The position numbers and the translations under genes are program-made. A DNA stretch of 64,000 nt, taken from Niallia sp. NCCP-28 (GTDB lineage: Bacteria; Bacillota; Bacilli; Bacillales; Cytobacillaceae). The notes beneath the pieces are model-generated. The model was not told the DNA's origin. It saw only the letters and a list, made by a program, of their open reading frames with translations, and made no database searches. How positions within the stretch are numbered: the stretch's first letter is position 1; the number at the start of each line of letters is the position of its first letter. Location of the stretch: assembly GCF_023168165.1 (NCBI RefSeq), contig NZ_BQYJ01000007.1, positions 120,678 to 184,677 of the forward strand, in the 5' to 3' direction. Below are positions 35,135 to 43,029 of this stretch, in pieces.

Positions 35135-36388
35135 CTATTTTTCAATCCATTTTAAGTAAAATGAGAAGAAGGGATCGACAATATAAATTCGGTCATTCTG
35201 AAAATCAATGGCAGGCTCTCTATTTGTATGGTCTTTTGCTAATTCAGCCATTTTTTTAAGAACTTGGGAGACTTGCGTTTTATTTGGCATTGATTCCGAA
35301 GTTAATAATTCCTTGAGTTTCTCTCTAACTGTATCAACAGTAATAACAGTTTCATGAGTAAGATCGGAGAGGGCTATCATAACTGCATAATAAATGTCTC
35401 CTTCACTTCCATTTTTAAACTCTCTTTGTTTCCTATCTCGAGAAGGACCTGCTACCAATTTATCATAAAGTTCTTTAGAGGAATGATCTTTTACTATCCT
35501 TTGGTAAAATTTTTCATAATTAATATTCTCTGGTAAGTACTGCTTTTGCGGCATTTTTTCTACAACCTTATTTAACCTACAAAACCAATAACAAAAATCC
35601 TGCATTAAATGGGGGCTTTTATAACTTTCGCTAATGAAATTTTGAAAGATAGAATCTGGGCATTCAATATCTAAGGCCTCAAACCCTTTTTTTGAAATCT
35701 CGTAGAGTTCCTCTCGCTCCCATGGTTCAATTCCTAATTGTATAACTCTGCCATCCATTTCTTTTTCAACTTTAATGGAATCTACTCCTCTATGAGGTAC
35801 TGAGCACAATATAACTCTTAAACCAGAAGCAATAGGCTCTTTTAAAGCACGAATTATTTCTGTTTGAATTTCAGGGGTACAATAATGAAAATCATCTATT
35901 ATTAGTACTTTGTTTGTTTCTAGAAGAGATTCTATAGCAAGATGCAGAGGGTTAGGTGTAAATGTCTCTGATTCTTTTCCTGTAATTTTTTCAGATTCTG
36001 ATTTTGAATCCGTACCTTCTAGTCTAGCTTTAAACCAGCCCCAAATCCCAGCTTCTCCAACTACTTTGATAGTTGATGTTTCTTTTTGCTCAGCTTCTTT
36101 TCCTTTATCTCTATTATAGCTATTAGCTACAGCCAACTTATTGATAATTGTGGACCATAAAACTTCACTAGTTTTAATTGCTCCACCTGATATGAGAATA
36201 AAGTCATCATTTGATATTGTTTTCTTACATAATGTTGTTTTCCCAATCTTAGTAGGACCAGATATAGAGATTATTTTACCTTTTATTTCTAAATCCAAAG
36301 CTAAATTATATTCCAATTCTAAACTTTCTCTTGAATTATAAGTTATACTAGGGACACCACCAGCTGTAAATACTTCAGAGATTCTCAT
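35135..36388 (-). CDS. P-loop ATPase with C-terminal winged helix (AAA/STAND-like)
   Basis: Walker A GPTKIGKTT (about 43-51) and Walker B VLIIDDFHY (about 160-168) define an AAA/STAND-type NTPase. The C-terminal 100 residues include a possible winged helix and end with DPFFSFYLKWIEK, a feature of archaeal-type ATPases of the same superfamily. A monocistronic gene on a plasmid without a clear partner: a regulatory or phage-defence role is conceivable. GGACG lies before the ATG. Confidence 0.75.
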   Translation of the reverse strand: MRISEVFTAGGVPSITYNSRESLELEYNLALDLEIKGKIISISGPTKIGKTTLCKKTISNDDFILISGGAIKTSEVLWSTIINKLAVANSYNRDKGKEAEQKETSTIKVVGEAGIWGWFKARLEGTDSKSESEKITGKESETFTPNPLHLAIESLLETNKVLIIDDFHYCTPEIQTEIIRALKEPIASGLRVILCSVPHRGVDSIKVEKEMDGRVIQLGIEPWEREELYEISKKGFEALDIECPDSIFQNFISESYKSPHLMQDFCYWFCRLNKVVEKMPQKQYLPENINYEKFYQRIVKDHSSKELYDKLVAGPSRDRKQREFKNGSEGDIYYAVMIALSDLTHETVITVDTVREKLKELLTSESMPNKTQVSQVLKKMAELAKDHTNREPAIDFQNDRIYIVDPFFSFYLKWIEK

Positions 36389-36599
36389 AGTAAGTTATCG
36401 TCCTTTTTCTATATAACTCTTATGATTTTTCATAAGGTGTTTATCTTTTATATTATAAAAAAACAGACATCATCACAATTATTTTGCAATGTTTACTAGT
36501 AATAAAATACTGTATTCATTTAAGATTATTAATTTATAGTAGATTGATATAATTATATATTTTAATATGATATAATTATAAAAAAATAATTTAAAAGCG

Positions 36600-36652
36600 A
36601 AAACCGCTAAAGCAGACTCTTACATAGTAAGAGTTGTTTTAGCGGTTTTTTG
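36600..36652 (+). promoter_or_regulatory. Leader attenuator hairpin A6
   Basis: GCGAAAACCGCTAAA is followed by inner GACTCTTAC/TAAGAGTT, then TTTAGCGGTTTTTT. TATAAT at 36571-36576 could be the -10 box. It has GCGAA in place of GGGAA but the same layout and position, about 30 bases before the XRE gene. Confidence 0.6.
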
Positions 36653-36684
36653 CGTTCTAAACATTAAACAGAGGGGTAAACAAT

Positions 36685-36918
36685 ATGAAATTTAATCAGA
36701 TCACTATTGAAGATGATGTAGAACGATTACTCATCTTACGAAAACGTCTTAATTTGAATCAATTTCAGTTAGCGAAGGAATTAAAGATAAGTAAAAGTTA
36801 CTTAGTTAAAATTGAAAATAGATCCTTGCCGTTGTCATCTGCTTTTATAAAAAAAATAAATGATTATCTGAACCGGGAGAAGATACTTTATGAAAAAAAT
36901 CTATACTTCGATAAATAA
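36685..36918 (+). CDS. XRE-family HTH regulator (77 aa)
   Basis: Residues about 14-65 form a Cro/CI-type HTH (LRKRLNLNQFQLAKELKISKSYLVKIENRSLPL). GAGGGGT precedes the ATG. It overlaps the following CpaE-like gene by 29 bases, so the two are coupled. It may regulate this operon or others on the plasmid. Confidence 0.8.
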   Translation: MKFNQITIEDDVERLLILRKRLNLNQFQLAKELKISKSYLVKIENRSLPLSSAFIKKINDYLNREKILYEKNLYFDK

Positions 36919-38305
36919 TGCTGATCTCTTTGCTGGTTTAGACAGCCCTACATTTGAAATTAACTATGTAGAGGAAAAAAAAACAATAGAAAATATGGAG
37001 GAATATGATTTAGTTGTTCTTATGATCTCTTCCGATTCTATTCTACCAGCTCTTGAACCTGTTGACACAGATGTTTTTGTTTTAGATGAGAATGGCTTAC
37101 TTAAACAGATTCCTACCCATATCAAAGTATTTCCTGATATGAGTGCACTGAAAAAAGCAATTCTATTATGGACGCTTACTAATAAGAGTATAAAAAGATC
37201 AAAGGAAGGCTCTCCTAAACCAAAGCAGACTCAAAATGAAACAGCTGCTGTATTACAAACCGACAATAAAATTACGGGAAATAAACCTCTACAAAAGGAA
37301 GAGGATCCATTTAATAAGGAAAATGATAAGGATAAGGATAAGAAATCACCAACGGATGACGATATTGTAATGAATGAAATAGAAGAAGTGAATAGTGCCC
37401 CTCCTATACTTATTGAAGAGGATTATCCTTCTAAAGAAATGCCTGCTGAATATGAAGAAGCAAAAAATAAGGTGAATATTATGCGTAATTCCTATGTGTT
37501 TAAAGGAAAAGCATATCCAAACAATCAGACTATTGGAATATGGTCGCCACTTTCTCGTATTGGAGTAACCACTTTCATCATCAATTACGCCATTTTTCTA
37601 CAGGCTAATAAAATTCAAACCGCTGTTATAGAAGGGATCAAGGGTAAGTACCTTCAACATATCATTGAAAGATATGAAGAAAAGCCGAGTAATTATAAGT
37701 CTTTTATGGAGGTATTCCATCTAGAGGATAAAGCTATTCTAAATATGGATATCAGTCAAATCCATTGGTATTACAAGGGAGTTTTGTGGTTACCTATAGG
37801 AGATAAGGATAAGGATTATATCTGGAATGAAAGCTTTTTAAATGTGTATTTCCAATTTTTCCGTTACCATGATGTAGTTCTGGTGGATTTACCGAATGGA
37901 GAAATGCAACAAGAAACCTTGGCTAGTTTACAACACATGGATGAATTATGGATCGTCATAGATAATTCCATGGATATTCTACTATGGAAGAGTTACATAC
38001 AAAGTATTCAAAAAGACTTTAATAAGCCTATCAAGCTCTTATTTAATCGAAAAATGCCATTCAGTAAACCGGAAGAGTTTGCGAAAGAATTAGAATTACC
38101 TTTGGTGGCAGCATTACCGGATCTAACAGAAGAACATTACAAGAACCAATTTGAGAATCACGCACTCATCGAGCATACCGCCGTTTTCAATAAGTTACTA
38201 GATCCTTTTCGCTTAATTACACAGGAGTTAGGTGTTGAAATCCCACCATCTAGGAAGTTAATGATGATGAACTACCTAAGGAAATTTATCCCCTTAAAAG
38301 GTTGA
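36890..38305 (+). CDS. CpaE/ParA-like protein with degenerate P-loop
   Basis: The N-terminal 110 residues are receiver-like. Residues about 110-200 form a charged linker (Lys/Asp/Glu). The C-terminal half is a MinD/ParA-like fold with GIWSPLSRIGVTT in place of a Walker A, so the key Lys is missing. It resembles the two such proteins of the pilus operon, giving three relatives in the window. GGGAGA precedes the ATG. A localisation role in the T4SS or pilus is inferred. Confidence 0.7.
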   Translation: MKKIYTSINNADLFAGLDSPTFEINYVEEKKTIENMEEYDLVVLMISSDSILPALEPVDTDVFVLDENGLLKQIPTHIKVFPDMSALKKAILLWTLTNKSIKRSKEGSPKPKQTQNETAAVLQTDNKITGNKPLQKEEDPFNKENDKDKDKKSPTDDDIVMNEIEEVNSAPPILIEEDYPSKEMPAEYEEAKNKVNIMRNSYVFKGKAYPNNQTIGIWSPLSRIGVTTFIINYAIFLQANKIQTAVIEGIKGKYLQHIIERYEEKPSNYKSFMEVFHLEDKAILNMDISQIHWYYKGVLWLPIGDKDKDYIWNESFLNVYFQFFRYHDVVLVDLPNGEMQQETLASLQHMDELWIVIDNSMDILLWKSYIQSIQKDFNKPIKLLFNRKMPFSKPEEFAKELELPLVAALPDLTEEHYKNQFENHALIEHTAVFNKLLDPFRLITQELGVEIPPSRKLMMMNYLRKFIPLKG

Positions 38306-38402
38306 TTCTGAATCCTTGCTAATGCTATTATGAAAACATAATTTTTATTGAATTTTTCATTTTTTAGCTATCTTTATAGATAAGCAGGGAACTAAGAATA
38401 GA

Positions 38403-38469
38403 ACGGACTTTGGTTCGTAGTTTTGTGAGGTTTTTGACCAACATAACTACCCAAAGTCCGTTTTTTTTT
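38403..38469 (+). promoter_or_regulatory. Leader attenuator hairpin A7
   Basis: TATAGA, then AAGCAGGGAAC (GGGAA at 38387), then ACGGACTTTGG/CCAAAGTCCGT and nine T. Here GGGAA and the hairpin are 11 bases further apart than in the other members. The downstream gene starts at 38491. Confidence 0.65.
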
Positions 38470-38490
38470 ACAAAATCGGGGGTGAAGGTA

Positions 38491-38784
38491 TTGAAATTAA
38501 AAGAAATCAAAAAAGTGTTAATGACAGGAAAAGGCGTTATTAAAATAAGTATGCATACAAAGGAGCGCTTAGTAAAAAGAGGATATTCTAAAGGAGACAT
38601 AGTAAGTGCTATTTTTACAGGCTCCGTTAGTGAGATTCAAGGGTATAACAAAATTTCTATTTTAGGTAGGGATAAAGATCATAATCCAATTGTAGTAGTT
38701 ATAGCCAAAAAAAGGGCATCTTACTACAAAGTAGTAACAGTGATGCCCCCTATAGACCGAAGTAGATTCAGAGAGTGCATTTAA
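38491..38784 (+). CDS. DUF4258-like small protein (97 aa)
   Basis: The TTG at 38491 has GGGGGTGA upstream; an in-frame open stretch further upstream would cross the terminator and is not used. The pattern SMHTKERLVKRGYSKGDIVSAIFTG...VVVIAK is that of DUF4258, a RelE-like fold. It could be a toxin-like or regulatory protein. The next gene is the primase-like one, 34 bases on. Confidence 0.7.
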   Translation: MKLKEIKKVLMTGKGVIKISMHTKERLVKRGYSKGDIVSAIFTGSVSEIQGYNKISILGRDKDHNPIVVVIAKKRASYYKVVTVMPPIDRSRFRECI

Positions 38785-38818
38785 ATAAAAGAATTAAGTT
38801 ATGGAGGAGTGTGCCATT

Positions 38819-40078
38819 ATGGTTAAATTAATGAGAAAGACAAGACTACAAGATTGGTATGAATACTATCGTACTCCATGTCCTATCTGTGGTCATACAG
38901 GAGGATGTATGGGGCATAAAGACGGAGAGGTAGTTGCTTGCATTAGAGTAATTAGTGAAAAGCATTTTTCTAAAAACTCTGCTTTACCTAGTTATTTACA
39001 CTACTTAAAAGGCGAATCAAAAAGAAAAATTAGTAAAGAAGAGGTATCGGAGTTTACCCAAGGAAATCAGAAGAAAGAAGATGTAACACTCGATACCGTT
39101 TATCAAGCGTTCCTTGAATCGCTGGAGCTTGATGATGTTCATTATGAGCACTTGATATCCAAAGAAAGACAACTTTCCGATAAGCAAGTAATGATTAGAA
39201 ATTATCGCAGCTTTCCAGACAAGCCATGGAATGTAGTGAAAAAAATTACGGAACTCACGGGTATGGAGGACTTTTCAGGTATTCCTGGATTTTATCAGTA
39301 TAAAAACTTTTGGACTATCGCTGGAATGAAGGGGATCTTAATTCCTTTCCGAAATCACTACAACCAAATTGTTGGATTTCAATATCGAATTGATAATCCA
39401 CCTAATGTAGCTGAGGTAAAAACAAATGGAACCGATTTAAAGGCAAAAGTACTTACTCAACCAAATACGGTGCAAATTTCTTTAAAAGGAGAAATCCTTC
39501 AGGAAACGAACATTCCCGTTTCAAAGGAATGGACTACCATCTCTCAAGATAATGAAATACTAGGTTGGGTGAGAGTAGTGAAAGGAAATCGATATTATTG
39601 GTTGAGTTCTTCTAATAAAACGAATGGGACTGGGTCTGGTAATCCTGCGCCTTTACATATTGCTGTCCCATCCTCCCAACTCGTTAATTGGGAGCCTGGT
39701 AAACTTCATAAAGCGAAGTCAGCATGGTTAGGTGAAGGTCCACTAAAAGGTGATATAGCTGTAGATTGTATGGAGAAATTATATGATCCATTAGAGTTAG
39801 AGGATATAGGAACAACTTTTGTTTCTTTACCCGGTGTTGGTGCATGGAGGTTAGCTATTCCGGTATTAAAAGATATGGGTGTTGAAACAGTTAACTTGTG
39901 TTTCGATGCAGATGCAGTTTCCAATCCCCATGTTAGACAACATTTAATGGAATGTGCCAAGCAATTAAAAGTAGATGGATTTAGCGCAAACCTAGTTATC
40001 TGGAATGCAGAAGAAGGCAAAGGAATAGATGATCTCTTTTTATCTAATCAATTGCCACACATCAAAAGAATGTTTTAA
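38819..40078 (+). CDS. Primase-like protein with zinc finger and TOPRIM-type domain
   Basis: GGAGGAG lies 9 bases before the ATG at 38819. The N-terminal CPICGHTGGCMGHKDGEVVACIR is a CHC2-like zinc site (about 20-42). The C-terminal part has WLGEGPLKGD and LCFDADAV, the Glu and Asp motifs of TOPRIM domains as in DUF3854. It could prime DNA synthesis during replication or in the recipient after transfer. The combination is typical of plasmid and phage primases. Confidence 0.75.
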   Translation: MVKLMRKTRLQDWYEYYRTPCPICGHTGGCMGHKDGEVVACIRVISEKHFSKNSALPSYLHYLKGESKRKISKEEVSEFTQGNQKKEDVTLDTVYQAFLESLELDDVHYEHLISKERQLSDKQVMIRNYRSFPDKPWNVVKKITELTGMEDFSGIPGFYQYKNFWTIAGMKGILIPFRNHYNQIVGFQYRIDNPPNVAEVKTNGTDLKAKVLTQPNTVQISLKGEILQETNIPVSKEWTTISQDNEILGWVRVVKGNRYYWLSSSNKTNGTGSGNPAPLHIAVPSSQLVNWEPGKLHKAKSAWLGEGPLKGDIAVDCMEKLYDPLELEDIGTTFVSLPGVGAWRLAIPVLKDMGVETVNLCFDADAVSNPHVRQHLMECAKQLKVDGFSANLVIWNAEEGKGIDDLFLSNQLPHIKRMF

Positions 40079-40100
40079 ATAAAGAATAATATTTAAAAAA

Positions 40101-40130
40101 TGAGCCCCTAAATTAGGCTCTTATTTCTTT
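40101..40130 (+). terminator. Rho-independent terminator after the primase-like gene
   Basis: GAGCC and GGCTC arms with an extended CCTAAATTAGG stem are followed by TTATTTCTTT. Confidence 0.7.
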
Positions 40131-40144
40131 AGTAATAGGACACG

Positions 40145-40543
40145 ATTAAGAAGAAGCTATATGTTCTAAAGGAAAGTTTTGCAAAGGATTATCGTATAGG
40201 TTTGAATTCAGCATCTACTGATGGTAAAATTACACTACCCAATAATCATTGTATTATAGGGGATTTAATAAAACCGAGCTTATTAGAAAAGGGTGAGGAT
40301 TTTGTGAGAAAAATAGTTAAAGAAATTGAAGATAATAATACTACTTTCAACCATAGAGCTCATGAATATGAACCCAACAGAATTGAAACCCTTCTTTATT
40401 TAGATGAGGAGGTTTCCCGAACAAATTGGAAACCTACAATAGGTGTGTTAAGTCCCGTTGAGGCCCAACAGTTTATTACTGAAGCCTTTGAAGAATTAAA
40501 GACTATAAATTTTAAAGAGGTAACAGCAATTTTAGAGAAATAA
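40145..40543 (+). CDS. Protein of unknown function with uncertain start (about 133 aa)
   Basis: The frame opens at 40139 after a stop. No ATG, GTG or TTG has a ribosome site; the first usual start (TTG, 40202) has none. An ATT at 40145 follows AGGA by four bases, and the codons from there (IKKKLYVLKESFAKDY) look like a normal N-terminus. Either a rare ATT start or a 5'-damaged gene. The product is acidic and soluble; function unknown. A terminator follows. Confidence 0.5.
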   Translation: MKKKLYVLKESFAKDYRIGLNSASTDGKITLPNNHCIIGDLIKPSLLEKGEDFVRKIVKEIEDNNTTFNHRAHEYEPNRIETLLYLDEEVSRTNWKPTIGVLSPVEAQQFITEAFEELKTINFKEVTAILEK

Positions 40544-40566
40544 TTGATTTGATTTATATTTATTCC

Positions 40567-40594
40567 AAGGACTCTTTCATAGAGTCCTTTTTTA
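40567..40594 (+). terminator. Rho-independent terminator
   Basis: AAGGACTCT and AGAGTCCTT form a 9-bp stem followed by TTTTAT. Confidence 0.85.
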
Positions 40595-40667
40595 TACCAC
40601 AAGCTTGGAGGATTGTTTGAATACAATAGTAAATAGTAAAAGAGTGAATATAGAAGGGAGTAAAGTA

Positions 40668-41006
40668 ATGGTTAGAAAGAAGGTAAACAATATGTCTATG
40701 CTTTCTGATGATGCAGTACTTAGTCCATTTGAAGACGAACATGTGGAAGTGAAAGTTCCAGAGTATATAAAGGTTGCAGACGCCGCAAGAATAATGGGGG
40801 TTAGCACACAAATGATCCGTAAATTTTGTGTGGAAGGGAAGCTTAAAGCACAACAATCTATGCCAGGAAGTGGTAGGTGGAAAATAAAAGCTTCTGAGCT
40901 GATGCATTACCCCGGATGGGATGATTTTATTAAAAGAAAAAAAGCTACAAGGGAAAAATCAAAAGCACTAGCAGAGTTTATGGATGGAAATAACGGGTCA
41001 TTGTAG
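40668..41006 (+). CDS. MerR/excisionase-type HTH protein
   Basis: AAGGGAG precedes the ATG at 40668; a TTG at 40617 with GGAGG five bases upstream is an equally possible start that adds 17 residues. Residues about 30-75 form an excisionase-like HTH (IKVADAARIMGVSTQMIRKFCVEGKL). It lies directly upstream of the T4SS promoter, so it is a likely regulator of the transfer operon. Confidence 0.7.
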   Translation: MVRKKVNNMSMLSDDAVLSPFEDEHVEVKVPEYIKVADAARIMGVSTQMIRKFCVEGKLKAQQSMPGSGRWKIKASELMHYPGWDDFIKRKKATREKSKALAEFMDGNNGSL

Positions 41007-41149
41007 AGTCTGTTGATCTTGAAATAATCCATCTATATAGTCCTAATTTATTATACGTTTTCTAAGATCTATACTTAAAATAAGAATAACAGGTTATATG
41101 TACCCAACTTTAACTTAATCCTACTAAATCAAAAGTAGCAAAAAATGGC

Positions 41150-41178
41150 TTGACCGCTTAAAGCTTTTTTATTATGAT
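41150..41178 (+). promoter_or_regulatory. Sigma-A-type promoter of the T4SS operon
   Basis: TTGACC and TATGAT are separated by 17 bp, with the predicted start near 41185. It is followed by leader hairpin A8. Confidence 0.75.
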
Positions 41179-41208
41179 AAGGGTACAAATAAAAAACGAA
41201 CGGGAGTG

Positions 41209-41275
41209 CCCCGAAAAACTATGAGTAGTACATATTCACGTATGTATATACCCATAGCTTTTCGGGGTTTTTTTA
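41209..41275 (+). promoter_or_regulatory. Leader attenuator hairpin A8 (T4SS operon)
   Basis: CGGGAGTGCCCCGAAAA is followed by inner GAGTAGTACATATTCAC, then CTTTTCGGGG and seven T. A full intrinsic terminator thus lies about 25 bases after the predicted transcription start and 43 before the first gene. Some bypass must exist for the 11-kb operon to be read. Confidence 0.75.
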
Positions 41276-41317
41276 TGTTCATTTTTTATAATTTTCTATT
41301 CTCAGGAGGATAAAAAT

Positions 41318-41704
41318 ATGAATTTCGCAATTCAAAAAGCAAAAATGGTTAGGGATATTCCATATTACTTAACCGCAGCATTCATGGTTTATTTGTTTAC
41401 TTCGGTTCCAGAAAATGCCCTGGCAGCGTGGAAAAAAGCAGGGATTGCAACAAACGGAGGATCTGCACAAAACTCCAAAATCTTTGATGATTTAAACAAT
41501 GTCATTTACCTAATTACAGCGGTTGGTGGATTCTGGTCCCTAGGATGCCTAATCTTCTCTGGTATGAAATTATCCGCAGCGCAAGGTGGTAATCCACAAG
41601 CTCGTACACAAGGTATTATCGGTCTAGTAATGGCTGGTGTCGGTGTATTCGTTATTGTTAAAGCGAAAACAATCGCAGGTTATTTCGCAGGATTTGGAGC
41701 TTAA
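41318..41704 (+). CDS. VirB2/TrbC-like conjugative pilin
   Basis: This 128-residue protein has a hydrophobic signal segment ending in ALAAW (about 25-38), then two membrane helices (about 60-80 and 98-118) separated by a small loop rich in Gly, Ala and Gln. This is the VirB2/TrbC layout. It is the first gene of the T4SS operon, and a stem-loop after it suggests higher expression than the rest, as expected for a pilin-type subunit. Confidence 0.75.
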   Translation: MNFAIQKAKMVRDIPYYLTAAFMVYLFTSVPENALAAWKKAGIATNGGSAQNSKIFDDLNNVIYLITAVGGFWSLGCLIFSGMKLSAAQGGNPQARTQGIIGLVMAGVGVFVIVKAKTIAGYFAGFGA

Positions 41705-41731
41705 TATATACACTATTAAGCAAAAATTTAA

Positions 41732-41757
41732 CCCCTCTATGAACAATATAGAGGGGT
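41732..41757 (+). terminator. Hairpin between pilin-like and PrgI-like genes
   Basis: ACCCCTCTAT and ATAGAGGGGT form a perfect 10-bp stem without a T-run. It probably protects the pilin mRNA end or marks a processing site. Confidence 0.55.
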
Positions 41758-41779
41758 GCCTTTATAAAGGAGAATGAAG

Positions 41780-42121
41780 TTGAGAAAAGTGACTGTACCA
41801 ATTGATATGAGTAGCGAACAGAAATCTATATTAGGAATTATCTCGACTAGGCAACTTATCTATTTGATTTCAGGTGGTGCGATTGCATATGCCTATATCC
41901 CTTCTGTTTTCAAACTATTCCCAGGAATTATCGCAGGAGTTATAGGTTGTGTTATTTCCGTCGTTCCTCTAGCCGTAATTATCTTCATTTTTGGATTTCT
42001 AAAGAAAAGTAAACTACACCTCCATTATGATCAATATTTCCTGATTAAGTTAGGGTATAAAAACCAAATTGGAATTTGGAGAAGAGGTACTAAACCGAAA
42101 GATTGGATGGTGAACAAATAA
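41780..42121 (+). CDS. PrgI/VirB3-like membrane protein
   Basis: AAAGGAG lies 7 bases before a TTG at 41780; the ATG two codons earlier is too close. The sequence VTVPIDMSSEQKSILGIISTRQLIYL followed by two membrane helices is typical of PrgI family proteins of Gram-positive T4SSs. They are thought to occupy the VirB3 place, next to VirB4. The stop overlaps the next ATG. Confidence 0.75.
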   Translation: MRKVTVPIDMSSEQKSILGIISTRQLIYLISGGAIAYAYIPSVFKLFPGIIAGVIGCVISVVPLAVIIFIFGFLKKSKLHLHYDQYFLIKLGYKNQIGIWRRGTKPKDWMVNK

Positions 42122-43029
42122 TGAGCACACTGTTACTTATGGCAGCTATCGTGGTTGGTGGTTGGATTTTCTTCCGAGTTCTAGAGAAACAACCCATATT
42201 ACCATGGAAAGAGAAAAAACATACCAATGTTCCACTAAATACGAATAGTAAAAATAATAAGACGAAAAAAAAGAAACATGAAGTAGAAATCGAACAGGAA
42301 CCAAACCTTTTTGAAGAATTGTTCAGTGATGTGAGGGATGTGACAACGCACATGATTCGATTTCATGATAACTCCTTTACGATGATCGCTGAAGTTGATC
42401 CAGTAAACTATTTCTTAAAAAACCAGGACGAACAAGAAGCAATTGATATTACGGTAGAGAGCTGGACTGCCACTCTCAATTACCCAGTAGGAATTTACCT
42501 GCAAAATCGGTTCATTGATGTGTCGGAACCGATAGAACTAATGGCAAAAGCAATGAAGGAATCGGAAGATTTAAATGAAGCCGCACTAAGTTACGGACAA
42601 GCTATGATTGATGATATCTTGGCCTGGCAGAGAGACACACCACGTTATGAAACAAAAAGATATTTGATCTTCACGCATAAAATCAAGGCTAGCGATATAA
42701 CAGCTGACTCAGAAGATGAATTAGAAACAAAGGTGATGGAAAAAGCTTTTGCGGAGTTGATGAGAAGATTGACCTCCGCTAGAAATCAACTTCGAAAAGC
42801 GGATATTACCGTAAACCTAGTACCTACAGAAGGAATATATGAATTACTCTATTACACATTTAATAGAAGAAAAGCGTTAAAACATCGATTTAAGGATCTT
42901 GTAGAACAAGAAAAAAATGCTTTATATATAACGGCTGAACAATCGCAAAACCGAATTGAATTGGTAAAGGAGGCAATTGAACAACATGAAGCTGAAACAG
43001 AAACCACAACCAAAAGAGAAACTGCCTAA
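42121..43029 (+). CDS. T4SS protein with N-terminal helix, VirB4-partner-like
   Basis: The TAATG overlap with the PrgI-like gene sets the start at 42121. One N-terminal membrane helix (about 3-20) and a basic linker (about 40-55) precede a 240-residue soluble domain. That domain resembles the N-terminal domain found in VirB4-type proteins (conserved order of DxTTHMIRFHDNSFTMI, YLIFTHKI). It may be a split-off VirB4 N-domain that anchors the ATPase. It overlaps virB4 by 53 bases. Confidence 0.6.
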   Translation: MSTLLLMAAIVVGGWIFFRVLEKQPILPWKEKKHTNVPLNTNSKNNKTKKKKHEVEIEQEPNLFEELFSDVRDVTTHMIRFHDNSFTMIAEVDPVNYFLKNQDEQEAIDITVESWTATLNYPVGIYLQNRFIDVSEPIELMAKAMKESEDLNEAALSYGQAMIDDILAWQRDTPRYETKRYLIFTHKIKASDITADSEDELETKVMEKAFAELMRRLTSARNQLRKADITVNLVPTEGIYELLYYTFNRRKALKHRFKDLVEQEKNALYITAEQSQNRIELVKEAIEQHEAETETTTKRETA

